Shown here one piece after another: positions 10,990-21,759 of a DNA stretch of 64,000 bases. The position numbers and the translations under genes were made by a program. The notes beneath the pieces were generated by a model, which saw nothing but the letters and a program-made list of their open reading frames with translations, was not told the DNA's origin and made no database searches. The number at the start of each line of letters is the position of its first letter. Position 1 is the first letter of the stretch. The stretch is from Magnolia sinica (lineage: Eukaryota > Streptophyta > Magnoliopsida > Magnoliales > Magnoliaceae), in NCBI RefSeq assembly GCF_029962835.1, contig NC_080585.1, positions 57,647,443-57,711,442 of the forward strand. The letters are read 5' to 3'.

Positions 10990-12114
10990 CTAATCAGATC
11001 CTAAAGAAGGAGTAGATATGGTAGGATCAAGTTTATGAAGTCTCTTGTTCAGGCGCCTAAGATATTTGCGCATATATTTGAATTGCAAATCATGGGACAT
11101 ATTCATATTCTCTACCTTTTCCTCAAGTGACCGCAACCGTGCATCAATGTTAGGATCATCTACTGAATCAGACTCGATCTCATCAAAAATATCATCCATG
11201 TTTATGTCATCTGGAGGTAAATCATATTCTTCTTCATTCACTGTAGTAGCTCCTCTAACACCCACATTGACTTAGCCTGCGGCCAACCTTAGATTTATTT
11301 TGTTTATATTGGAGTTGTTGAAGATTGGATGTTGAATGGGAGCCTCTCCAACAGGCATCACCACTAATAAATGGGTGGCTAACACAGTCATCAGATAAGC
11401 AAAAGGGATATCACTGTGTCTAGGATGGAGACGAAATTGTATGATCCAATGATAGATTAAAGAAGGAAGACATACATTGGTTCTTGAAATAATGGCATGA
11501 AGAATCCGAACCATGAAAGTAGTGAGTTTGGTTTTGTTACCAGAACGAGGATAAACATTAGAAATGAATATCCTGTGAAGGACTCTATATATGGGTAACA
11601 AATACTTTGAAGCAAGCGCATTTCCATTAGTACTACATTGCGCATCTATATTACACAATTCTCTAGTAAGCATATGTTTTTCTGATTCAGATGGTTTAGC
11701 AACTAAAGTGTTAATGAGAATACCTTCATCATTAACAGGTATATCCATTAGACTAGAGATCAAATGTCGGTCTATTTCAACTAGACCTTCTCTAGTAGCA
11801 ATAATAAATGTTAGATTTTCAGTTGAAAAATTAGAAATACATGCATACATAGCTTGCATAATGGACCGGTATGTTGGCCCACCCCAATGTAGAATGTTAT
11901 CCCATCCTACAGATTGGAGAAGAAGAAGGATTTCAAATAGAGCTAGATGTTCAACATGAACAGGTCGTTCAACTATAACATTACGCAACCTTATGTCCCG
12001 CACATAGGAGGGATCATCATCGGGTGACCAAAGGTAGTGCACTGTGATAGGTGTCAATCTGGAAGAAGAAAGATCACGAGAACTTTTCTTTTTACCTCTA
12101 CCTTTCATTTGCAA
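10990..12114 (-). pseudogene. Env-like ORF downstream of Sirevirus pol
   Basis: A 280-codon frame (12114-11272) ends at a single TAA (11272-11274) and the same frame continues to 10990. The original product was therefore about 370 residues, or longer if its start is lost. It begins with a basic stretch (KGRGKKKSS) and has long helical, Leu/Ile-rich segments. It ends in an acidic stretch (EEEYDLPPDDINMDDIF) followed by a heptad-like coiled coil (RLRSLEEKVENMNM). It resembles the 'putative plant transposon protein' domain found in the extra ORF of Sireviruses between RNase H and the 3' LTR. No signal peptide is evident, so 'envelope' is a positional name only; its role is unknown. Confidence 0.7.
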
Positions 12115-12530
12115 CTAGAAAATTAAGGAACCAAGTGGTTGCAAAAGAAGTAGAGTGAGTTTTCTCAAGATCAGATTTTGGAGAAGAAAACCCCAAAAAC
12201 CTCAAGGAAATAAGAAATAAATCACACTTAAGATAGAAAAGGAGTGATATGAACTTAAATCTATAAGGAAAATAGAAATAAAGCACTAACCTTTAAGAAC
12301 TAGGAGATGGGTTCGACGGGTCGACCTAGGACTTGTTGGAGAAGAAGCACAAAATGAAGAAAAATAGATTTTCCCCCTAAATAAAGGTCAAACCCGCGAC
12401 CCACGACTGGTCGAGTATGCACTCGATTGGTCATGCACAGCCCAAAATATGCAATTTTCATAAAATTTAAAATTTTAAACATATATAATAACAAATATAT
12501 ATACATTATGATACAGAAATGCATAAATAA
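12115..12530. other. Spacer between env-like ORF and RNase H
   Basis: AT-rich non-coding part of the Sirevirus element. It contains two copies of the LTR palindrome word (CACGACTGGTCGAGT and CTCGATTGGTCATG, about 12401-12435), which is unexpected outside the LTR. Confidence 0.5.
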
Positions 12531-13181
12531 TTAATTCAAATTGCACATACCAAGATCAAATTTCAATTTAGAAAACCTTCTTTTATCGAACGGTTTTGTG
12601 AAAATGTCAGCAAGTTGAGTCTCGGTCGGAATGTATTCTAAAGAAATTGTCTTTTCTTCCACTAATTCACAAATGTAGTGATATCTAATGTCAATGTGCT
12701 TGGTTCGTGAATGCTGGATTGGATTTTTAGATATATTAATTGCACTGGAATTATCACAATATAAAACCATAGAATCCTGTGCAATTCCGTAATCGCTTAA
12801 CATTCTTTTCATCCATACAAGCTGAGTACATGCATTACCTGCTGCAATGTATTCAGCCTCAGCAGTTGAGAGTGATACGGAACTTTGTTTCTTACTTTGC
12901 CAAGAAACTAAACAGTTCCCAACATAGAAACAACCACCACTGGTTGATTTTCTATCATCAATGTTACCAGCCCAATCAGCATCAGTGTAACCAGCTAATT
13001 GAACACTAGTATCATGTGGATACCAAAGACCCAAATTTGCAGAGCTTGCGACATATCGCATAATCTGCTTAACAGCAGTTAAATGTGACTCTTTAGGGTC
13101 AGATTGATATCTAGCGTAAATTCCTACTCTAAATGCAATATCAGGTCTACTTGCAGTTAAATAAAGTAAGCTTCCAATCAT
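12531..13181 (-). pseudogene. Sirevirus RNase H with RT C-terminus
   Basis: The frame opens with MIGSLLYLTASRPDIAFRVG, the conserved link between RT and RNase H in Copia pol. The RNase H core follows: AGYTDADWAGNIDDRKSTSGG with the first catalytic Asp, LSTAEAEYIAAGNA with the catalytic Glu, LYCDNSSAINISKNPIQHSRTKHIDI with the next Asp, and QLADIFTKPF near the end. All four acidic positions look intact, and the last part is a normal Copia C-terminus. A stop at 13182-13184 separates it from the RT frame. This is the best-preserved piece of the element. Confidence 0.92.
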
Positions 13182-13184
13182 ATT

Positions 13185-14145
13185 TCAATATAGTTTAGGA
13201 TCCACACTCTTACCTGTAGAGTCCTTTGAGAGTTTCAAAGTAGTACTCATAGGAGTATCAAAATTTTTCCCATTCTCAAATCCAAACTTTTTAACTAAGT
13301 TCAGAGCATATTTGGTTTGAGAAATAAAGAAACCATCAGGTTGCTGTTTAACTTGCAACCCTAGGAAATAATTCAATTCCCCAACCATGCTCATTTCGAA
13401 CTTAGATTTCATAAGATCTGCAAACTCAACAGTCATGTTAGCACAGGTAGATCCATAAATTATATCATCAACATAAATTTGCATTATTAAAATGTGATCA
13501 TTATTTTTCTTAACAAACAAAGTCTTATCAACACTTCTCATTAGAAAATTACGACTTAGTAGAAACTTAGTTAACTTTTTGTACCATGCCCTGGGAGCTT
13601 GTTTTAAACCGTCGAGAGCCTTTGTTAGGCGATAGATATGATCAACATTCTTAGGGTCTTTAAAACCCGTTGGTTATTCAACATAAACTTTTTCGTGCAA
13701 ATCGCCATTCAAGAAAGCACTCTTTACATCCATTTGATATATTTTAAACTTTCTAAAGCATGCAATGGATATAAATAGTCTGATTGATTCAAGATGAGTT
13801 ACTGGGGCAAAGGTCTCATCATAATCGATGCCTTCAATTTGAGTGTACCCTTGTACAACCAGCCTAGCCTTGTTTCTAATGATATTACCAAGTTCATCAG
13901 ACTTATTTTTGAAAATCCATTTTGTTCCGATAATGTGTTTATCTTTCGGTCTAGGAACTAAGTACCAAACATCATTTCTAACAAATTGATTAAGCTCTTC
14001 TTGCATCGCAACTATCCAGTTTTCGTCAGTAAGAGCTTCTTTTACGTTAGCCGGTTCTATCTGAGATGTAAAGCACACGTAATTACACATATCTTCTAGT
14101 TGTCTACGAGTGCGTACACCAGTGAGAGAGTTTTAAAGAATCTGA
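13185..14145 (-). pseudogene. Sirevirus reverse transcriptase
   Basis: In element order (right to left) the RT begins with [21 protein letters not shown], then [48 protein letters not shown] and the first catalytic Asp in [18 protein letters not shown] at 13671-13673 replaces the usual Gln after VYVE. The frame then runs through LDGLKQAPRAWYKKL to the catalytic YVDD in MQIYVDDIIYGST (about 13464-13475) and LNYFLGLQVKQ. The catalytic motifs are intact; stop codons at 13671 and 13182 break the polyprotein. Confidence 0.92.
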
Positions 14146-14900
14146 TTAGTTGGATGATCTTTAATAGTCCTTAGTTCAGAGTTATTTTGACTTGATGAAG
14201 TATCTGGTTTATTAATTAGAAGTACTTTATCATTTTCTGAACTTGAAACAGGTGTATTCAAGTGATTATCAATAACCACATTAATAGACTCTTAAATAAC
14301 ACCGGTCCTCTTATTAAGAACTCGATACGCTCGACTATTCAGGGCATACCCTAAAAATATCCCTTCATCACTTTTTTTGTGTCAAACTTACTCAGATTTT
14401 CTCGGTCACGTAAAATGTAGCACTTGCTGCCAAAAACTTGAAAGTATTTAACAGTAGGCTTCTTATCAAACCACATTTCGTAAGCCATTTTACTATTTGA
14501 TTTTCTAGTACAAACATGGTTAATTATATAACACGCAGTATTTAAGGCTTCGGCCCATTATTTTTAGGGATCTTCATACTGTTTAACATTATATTTGCCA
14601 TTTCTTGAAACACTTTATTTTTCCTTTCTACTATACCATTTTGTTGCGGTGTTTTAGGTGCAGAGAATTCATATGATATTCCTTAATCACTGCAAAACTT
14701 CTTAAAACCGCTATTCTCAAATTCTGATCCATGATCGCTATGGATCTTACAGACTTGAGACTCTTTTTCAGTTTGGATACGTTTAAGTACCCTTTTTACT
14801 TCATCAAGAGTTTCTGATTTGTCCCTTAAAAAGACTACCCAAGTATATCTGGTAAAGTCATTAACAATTACCAAAATGTACTTCTTGCCACCTCAACTCT
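14146..14900 (-). pseudogene. Sirevirus integrase core and C-terminus, decayed
   Basis: Integrase joins element cDNA to the host chromosome. In element order the core reads LVIVNDFTRYTWVVFLRD, then HSDHGSEFENSGFKKF with the second catalytic Asp (frame 14874-14683), a stop, and TPQQNGIVERKNK with the catalytic Glu. The first catalytic Asp (LLHMDLIGPT) lies in the adjacent frame ending at 14893. The C-terminal part is spread over frames but the LGYALNSRAYRVLN segment is visible near 14315-14360. At least two nonsense codons and a frameshift inactivate it. Confidence 0.85.
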
Positions 14901-15969
14901 CCGTTCTTGTTGGTCCAATAAGATCCATATGGAGGAGTTCGAGCGGTTTATATGTGGCATTGGAGTCCACCTTTTTGTGAGAACTCCCAGTTTGTTTGCT
15001 AATCTGACATTCACCACATATTTTATCTATTTTCTGTATTTTGGGTAAGCCTCTTACTAACTCTCTTTTACTCAATCTGTACAAGTTGCGGTAGTGTACA
15101 TGTCCGAGGCGTTTATGCCATAAGTCGGTCTCATCGTTATGGACCATGTAACACGATAGATTAGACGAGTTAGAATCACTTACAATGTAGCAGTTTTCAG
15201 AAGTTTTGAGACCAATTAATATTATAGAACCATTCTTATTTAAAATTTCACACCTTAGGTTGGTAAATTTTACGCTATGATTCTTATCGCATATTTGAGA
15301 AATACTTAATAAGTTGTGTTTTAACCCTTCTACATATAAAACATTCTCAAATAAAGAAAGGTTAAAGAGTTGAACCGTACCTTGGCCAACAATCTTGCAG
15401 TTGCTACCATCACCGAATATGACTGAACCATCAGTCATATCTTTAAGATTGTTAAGCACACCCTTATCGCATGTCATATGTCTGGAGCAACCATTGTCTA
15501 GGTACCACTTTGAATGACTTGAAGCTTTAAAAGCAGTGTGGGCAACCAAGCAAGTAATTTTAGGAACCCATTTCATTACAGTCTTGGGTTTAGGAGTATA
15601 GTTGGTCTTCTTAATTTTGTAGTTGTTATAAGACCGACCCACTGAGTTAGATTTTAATAGCTCCTTAAGTAAATCAACAATTTTCTCACCTAAAGGATTA
15701 TAATTCTGATTTTTATAGTTGATATGGTTGCTTTTAGGTTTTAAGGATTGAAAAGTTTTAACATTTTTAGGATAATTTTGATTTAGGCTTTTCCCTTTTG
15801 AGTTTGAAGACTCTCCTTTCACAAACTTAGGAGGAGTATTCTTATTTTTTGGAGGAATACTTTTGTTATAGCCCAATCCAGATCGGTCGCCATATTTTCT
15901 GTATCCGGATAATAGTTTTTCTAACTTAGGATCACCTTGGGCATACCTCCATATGTCTTTTAAACTCAA
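14893..15969 (-). pseudogene. Sirevirus gag tail, protease and GAG-pre-integrase
   Basis: A 358-codon open stretch covers the Lys/Asn-rich gag C-terminus with the GLGY motif (residue about 33), the aspartic protease and the HHCC zinc finger. The protease active site reads WYLDNGCSRHM, where the usual DSG is DNG, so the catalytic triad is altered. The pre-integrase finger has DLWHKRLGHVHYRNL with its His pair, and CGECQISKQ with its Cys pair. The last residues (LLHMDLIGPTRTES) begin the integrase core before a stop at 14890-14892. It is the longest undisturbed frame of this element. Confidence 0.9.
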
Positions 15970-16023
15970 AAGTGAAGAGACTTCAAGTTTTAGTTTTTTA
16001 TTTTCAAATTTTAGATTTTCAAA

Positions 16024-16475
16024 TTAGGAGTTTTTGAAATCTAAGTCGCACTTGATTTTTTCAAAACAATCTGAAATGTGAGATTTTTCTAAAACAAGAG
16101 TATCAAAATTTTCTTTAAGTTTCGAAAACTTTTCTTTGTAAAGTTTTAGTTTTGTAGCAATTTTGCAACTTTCCTTGTAAAGGGTATTATAAGCACCTTG
16201 AAGATCTTCTTCATTTTCATGATCCCTATTCAGATTTTCTTCACTAGTTGAATCATCATAATCTGAAAAAGTGAACTCATCTAGAGTCATAAGGGCTTTG
16301 ACTTCATTACCTGACTCGATTTCAGAATCTTTTGATTCAGAAGAGGCTTAAGAGCCAGAAGATTCATCCCAAGTGGCCAACATACCTTTCTTTTTAGGTT
16401 TGTCCTTTTTAGGACACTTGTTTGCTAAATGCCCATATTCATGGCAGTTGTAACATTGACTGTCTTTTAAAGATT
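16024..16475 (-). pseudogene. Sirevirus gag middle: zinc knuckle and coiled coil
   Basis: Reading on the minus strand from 16475, a CCHC zinc knuckle appears as CYNCHEYGHLANKC at about 16418-16459, followed by the basic stretch PKKDKPKKKG. A Ser/Asp/Glu-rich region leads into the frame 16290-16024, which is charged and helical (YKEKFSKLKENFDTLVLEK), a probable coiled coil typical of long Sirevirus Gags. Stops and a frameshift separate the pieces. Confidence 0.8.
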
Positions 16476-16595
16476 TTCAAGTTTTAGATTTAGATCTTTT
16501 CTTTTCATTAGGTTTTTGAAAATCAACCCTCTTTTTACTTTTGAAAATCTTATAAAACTTTTTAGCTAAAAGGGTCATATCATCTTCAGAATTTT

Positions 16596-17000
16596 CTAAA
16601 TCAGAATTACTATTTTCTTGAGAAATATATTTAGAAGATTTAAGGGCGATAGATTTACCTTTAGGAGTTGTAGAGAACCAACTAATTCTTTTACCCTCAT
16701 ATTATCCGTATTACGAAATTCCTGGATCGCTGTCACCTTTGAATTGAACCGTTTAGGGAGTGAGCATAGTATCTTTGCACAAACTTTACTTTCTGGGATT
16801 TTATCACCGAGACCCCACATAGAGTTCACAATGTCATTCAATCTTGTATAGAAGTCCATGAAGGTTTCATTTTCTTCCATACGTATTTCCTCAAATTTGG
16901 TTGTGAGGATTTGGACTTTAGATTTCTTGACGATTGTTGTTCCCTCGTGTGTCATTTCTAAAATATCCCAGGCTTGCTTTGCAGTATCATAGGATATAAT
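16596..17000 (-). pseudogene. Sirevirus gag (UBN2-type) N-terminal part, truncated
   Basis: Copia Gag core forms the virus-like particle. The minus-strand frame reads SYDTAKQAWDILEMTHEGT and continues with VQILTTKFEEIRMEENETFMDFYTRLNDI, ILCSLPKRFNSKVTAI and MRVKELVGSLQ, the UBN2 gag pattern. About 100 residues that should precede SYDTAKQAW are missing: homology stops at about 17000, where an Athila-like LTR starts. The 5' LTR and PBS of the Sirevirus are therefore absent, and I did not find the lost piece elsewhere in the window. Confidence 0.9.
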
Positions 17001-17536
17001 TCTTTTGAATTAATTTGATTTAATTATATACATTTTTATCTTGTGAGGTGATTCGAAAGCTTATGATGAATATGTGCTTAAAAGGATGGATTTAGAGCTC
17101 AAAAGAAGATAATGAAGAATTGAAGATTTGGAAGTCATTAATAAAAATTCACATGCCAAAGATCTAAAGAAACTGAGTGAGGAATAAAGAGAATCGAAGA
17201 TTTGAAGAAAAGAAAAGGAATCTTGAAAATTATCCTTAAAAAAGATATTCTGAAATTCCGAGGCCAGAAAAACATAGTTCCGAAAAAGTGTCAAAATAGA
17301 CTTCGATCAATCAAAGACACTTAGATAGCATCGAAGGTGCAATTGAAGCTAGTTCGATGCAATCGAGAAATTCAGGATTTCTCAAGCCAAACTCGCTGGA
17401 CAGTTCTGGATGATTTTTTGATCAATCGAAGACTGTTCGATTGATCAAAGGCGTTACACAGATTTTACGCGGAGTGCATAAATTTGAAGCGGTTTGCAGA
17501 TTTTTCAACTCAGTGTGAAAGTTGGAGTTCCACAAC

Positions 17537-17544
17537 TATAAATA
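17537..17544 (+). promoter_or_regulatory. TATA box of Athila-like LTR
   Basis: TATAAATA in the context CAACTATAAATAAGAG. It follows, by about 90-240 bp, a cluster of TTCGATCAATC/GATCAATCGAAG imperfect palindromes (17301-17450), an arrangement like that in the Copia LTRs although the word differs. Confidence 0.6.
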
Positions 17545-17795
17545 AGAGTCCCTAGGATGCTCCAAAGCATCTTCTAAGGTTTGAAAAGGGAGAGAAGGCC
17601 TAGGTGGAGCACCGACAACGTTCTTCCACTTCGATTTCTTCATGGTTCTAGTAAATGTGTCTAGTTTTTCTTTATTTTTCTTCTAGGATGTTAGTCTTCT
17701 CAGGCTAATCTCTTAGCTAAGGCTAAGGGATGAAACCTATAGTTTATTTTGATGTTTAGTTTTCTTTGATTCAAGTATATGTTGAACCTCCATTA

Positions 17796-20216
17796 TCACG
17801 CCCCAAACTCAGAAAACGAGCTCACAAAATTCCTGATCACCGAATTCGGTGCTGACAGCCTCCGTAGTACCCCATTCTCGGCTTCTGATGCCCATATGTC
17901 GGACTCCGATCCTGGGATCCTACAAGGAGGATTTCCCAATGTATATTTATCTCGTAAGAAGCATAACCACAAGTTTACCCAAATCACAAAGGCAACATCA
18001 CCATCACATATCCACTAATATAAACAGTGGAAGATTGAACGTCTATCATTGAAACCCGTTGGCGTCACAGAAGTTCTGGATCAATATGGAATTTGTTTTT
18101 CTCTTAATCCAGGTCTTTATGACCTTATGATCAGATTGGATGGAAAATAAATGTTATGCTGGGCCCTGTGAATTGTTTAACGGTGAATTCATTATCTCCA
18201 CTACCATTTGTGGTGTGGTCCAGATGATATTCTGATATGGTTCTTTTTAGGTAATGCTCTAAAATGATCTCTAAAAATAGATGAATGGTGTAGATAGAAT
18301 AATAATGTTTTATCCAGATAGTCTAACTCGGACGATGGGTCCCACTTGATGTATATGAGGCCCATGTGATGCGGCCCACTTGATGTATATAAGGCCCATT
18401 GTTGCAGCCCATGTATTACAACCCATTTGATGTCTATAAGTCCCATTGTTACGGCCCATGTATTATGGCCCATCTGATGTATATAAGGCCCATTGTTGTG
18501 CCCATGTATTACGGCCCATTTAATGTATATAAGGCCCATATATTGCGGCCCATTTGATGTATATGTGGTCTGTGTATTGCAGCCCATTGTGATGTATATG
18601 AGGCCCATGAGTGAGGCCTAATGTGATGCATATGTGGCCCATGAGTGAGGCCCATCGTGATATGTATTAGGCCCTTGAGTGAGGCCCATGGTGATGTATA
18701 TTAGGCCCTTGTGTGAGGCCATGGGCCCACTATACGTTTCGCTCTATGTGGGCCACTCCTTGGGAGCAATGTTAGTTAAATGTCCACATTGTGACCTTCC
18801 CTTGGGCCTTTGTTAGGCTCATTCTCATTATTCTAGGTCAACCTAAATCATTGGGCCCTATTGATATGTTCATGACTCATCTATTCATATTGGGATAACC
18901 CATAATGTTGGGCCCCCATTGGTTGCTAGTAGGATTATTTTAATCTTGGAGCCCATTTATGGACCCCACACTGTCAATAGGCCAGTTACCGATACCGATT
19001 ACGAGCATACTTAGCATAATATCATGATACATGCTCACACGCATCATCTACATGCTTGTAATAAGACATGGTTGACCATCGCATATGCCTTCTGGCAAGT
19101 TATTTATGGGACTCCCTAATAGGCGGTGTTGTCCCTCATGAGCGCATGGTACGCGCAGGATTGATGTATGACTAGATTGTATAACTCATGCATCTTGTAT
19201 TGTGTGATGTGGTTACTATATGCCCTAGCGACATTAGGGTCGTGGCCTCCATAGGCACATTGTGGAGGGCTAGATTAGATATCAGAAATACTGTTACTAG
19301 CATCGGGGCGCCATATATGTCCCTGGGTGAAAATTCTTAAACCTGTTGGTACCAAAGGATGACTCCAACATTGAGACCGAGTGGATACATGAGCGCATGA
19401 GGGCCGTATACCAGTAGGCCGCATCTCCCATTATGTCGTGGTCAGTTGGAATGTGGTGTTACCTTACCTACCTGAGTAAGGGGGCAATATCTAGGTTGAG
19501 TTTAACCAGCTTGAGGAATGGGTTCACTATCGATGAGTCGAGCCTGATATTGGCAGGCGGATAGTGAAGTCTCTTCCACTTATCCAGTTGTGCGCTCAGA
19601 TAGGGGCGGAAAGCTAGTGTAGAGTGTACTAGACCTCCGTGATTATCCAGAGTAAGAACTGTACTAATATTTGATACTCTAGTGATGAGCTACATTGATA
19701 TGTGGATTCGAATGAGGATTGGTATGCTTGAGTTGCACCTTGCATCGATGGCCTTGGCATGGCCGACATCATTCATGCCTTGCATCGCATAGCCTTGGTA
19801 CGGCTGAATGCATTCATGGACTTACCAATATATTCCACATTACTTTGATATTACATTCTGAGCACGCTTATATTGCGCACACATTCTCACCACCCTCTAA
19901 GCTTTCTATAAGCTTATGTACAATTGATGCGTGCAGGTGACTCCAAGACGCAGCCGTAGCTTAGTAGAAGTAGAAGCGTGCAATCAAGCTTCAAGAGTTT
20001 CCATTACTATCATCATTGTATTTCCCTTTATGCGCATTGTACCTTTAAGTTTTTTATCATAGTGAATTTTGTGATGGTGTCTTGGTTATTGTTTGTGGGT
20101 TATGCTTATGGTTATGCTTGTTACGGAATAAATTCATGCTAAAAAAATCCTCCTTGTAGGATCCCAGGATCGGAACCTAGTATATGGGTGTCGGGAACCG
20201 AGAATGGGGTACTCCA
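17796..20216. mobile_element. Non-autonomous repeat with long terminal inverted repeats (MULE-like, or an atypical solo LTR)
   Basis: A left TIR (17796-17935, beginning TCACGCCCCAAACTC) is inverted at the right end (20146-20216), where the outer 70 bp are missing. Flanking 9-mers CCTCCATTA (17787-17795) and CATCCATTA (20217-20225) match at 8 of 9 positions, the length usual for Mutator-like elements. The interior holds a MITE remnant (about 18020-18240), an array of 'aggcccat' units, and long non-coding sequence with the phrase 'gccctagcgacattaggg'. A related copy with a full right end lies at 28184-44622. No transposase frame is present. The terminal GGGGTGTGACA of that copy would also suit a Gypsy LTR, so the class is open. 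Confidence 0.6.
18336..18740. repeat. Degenerate tandem array of 'aggcccat...gatgtatat' units
   Basis: Units of roughly 35-40 bp such as 'cccatttgatgtatataaggcccat' repeat about ten times with drift. The same array type recurs at 30715-31010 in the related repeat. Confidence 0.75.
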
Positions 20217-20800
20217 CATCCATTAAGCTTTGGTTTGAATTAAGATATATTTCCAGTTTTCTATGATTTATTGTGACTGAAATTATAGTAGATGGTGTGA
20301 AGGCTTTTGATATAATCTTATTGACTTTGGAATTGTGTGATGTGTATAAGTCGTTGTTTATCATCGTCTCCTGGGCATGGTAGGATGATTTAATTCCCTA
20401 CCATCATTGCAATTAGATGGATATTTGGGAACCAAATTAATGGAAAGATCATATTCTGTTTTAACTACTCCATCATCTAATTGAATAGGATAGGACTTCG
20501 ATTCCAATCGAGTTCTCATTGAATTAAGTATATTAAATATTGAGATTGCTATAGGTGGATTCCTGGATCCTTAGTCTTTTATCTTTATTATTCAAAACTC
20601 TTTTTATCTCACTGGATTAAAACCCAGAAAAACCAAGTTAGATTTAGATTAGTTCTAGACCGCGTTCCCCATTCCCTATGGATTCGACCTCGTTCTCACC
20701 GAGTTATTACTACATCATAACTCTAGACTTGGGGTTATGAACAACATCATCTCCACGAACTGCCGCATGAGCGAAGTTAATCCATCGTAGAAAAATCTTA

Positions 20801-21340
20801 TTACCCGCCATTTTCGTAGCCATGATGTGGACACGAATTCAAGAGATCTTTAAATCTCTCCCAAAATTGATAGGTCTCTTCCTCTTTTTGGGCAAAATTC
20901 ATGATCACCCTCCTTAAGGTGTTTGTTTTGTAGACAGGGAAGAACTTTTTAAGGAACTCCCTGGCCATCTCAACCCATGTGTCGATGGATCTTGGCCTTA
21001 AGGCATGTAACCATGACTTAACCTTCTTTTTCAATGAGAAGGGAAACAATTTCAGTCTAAAAACATTTTCGGTAACATTATTAAACTGTAGAGTGGTGAA
21101 TATCTCATTAATTTCCTTTAAGTGCAAGTATGGTGTTTTAGAATCTAAACCATGAAATTTAGGAAGGAGTTGTACCACTCCCAGCTTAAAATCCACGTTT
21201 CCTGTATTTAGTGGAAAATTCATGCAGGAAGGTGCACTTGCCCTCGCCGGTTGTAAGTAACTCACAATGTTCTAGGTGGGAAAACATTATGCACCTCATT
21301 CTCATCTTGAACTTCCTCAGTTGGATGTTGAGGTTGATTT
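20801..21340 (-). pseudogene. Athila-like gag fragment (minus strand)
   Basis: Gypsy Gag (Retrotrans_gag) remnant. On minus, the frame 21265-20801 has LLPKFHGLDSKTPYLHLKEI, LKLFPFSLKKKVKSWLHALR, EFLKKFFPVYKTNTLRR and FWERFKDLLNSCPHH. It closely parallels the gag of the element at 34871 (LLPKFHGLESESPYLHLKEF and so on), showing the same lineage. Further N-terminal sequence (21266-21340) lies in another frame. The gag stops near 20760 next to the end of the plus-strand LTR, so everything downstream (protease to integrase) is missing. Confidence 0.85.
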
Positions 21341-21735
21341 GCAGCCATTACTTCAATTAACTCAGAGGATCTTAAGTGGTGTATAATCCGGTGATGGATA
21401 GGCAACCCTTCGACCCTTCAACCAATCCTCCTTCTCTTAAAAGACATAAAGTGTTGTCACGTACCTACCCACTTGGGCAAGAAACACTTAACACACTTCT
21501 AGTTCTTAACAACCTACTCCTAAAAATAGAAATTCAGAAACTAGAAAATTAGGGAAAAAAAAAGTTAGAAGGATATTACCTAAAAAGATCCGCTAAGTTA
21601 GATGCTACAAATTAGAAAAGTCAGATCAGTACTAAAATATAAACAGTGTTAATCTAAATTAGAAAATATGAAAAAGTTATTCTTAATTCCTACACTAATT
21701 CTCAAACTAGAATAATCTAAAAAAACACAGTGTAG

Positions 21736-21753
21736 TCCCCAACAATGGCGCCA
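21736..21753 (-). other. Primer-binding site, tRNA-Asp type, decayed
   Basis: On minus the site reads TGGCGCCATTGTTGGGGA, seven bases inside the LTR end. It differs from the PBS of the intact element (34125-34142) at three positions, all G-to-A or C-to-T transitions. This fixes the LTR boundary and the element's orientation. Confidence 0.8.
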
Positions 21754-21759
21754 AACACT

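Larger units (their letters stand above)
17001..20738 (+). mobile_element. Athila-like solo/truncated LTR, split by a 2.4-kb TIR repeat
   Basis: Left part 17001-17795 and right part 20226-20738 together form one LTR. The order matches the intact Athila-like LTR at 31769: U3 with short palindromes, TATA box, a stem-loop (17708-17730), 'catcgtctcctgggcatggtaggatgat' (20364-20391), 'gattcgacctcg', a U5 stem-loop (20689-20703) and the end 'cttggggttatgaaca'. The canonical TG start is not found, so the 5' edge is probably lost at the junction with the Sirevirus gag. No PBS follows; a minus-strand gag begins nearby instead. Confidence 0.75.

Noticed and set aside
11045..11959. Plus-strand ORFs opposite the env-like ORF
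   Set aside because: They are shadows of the minus-strand coding frame and lack independent domains.
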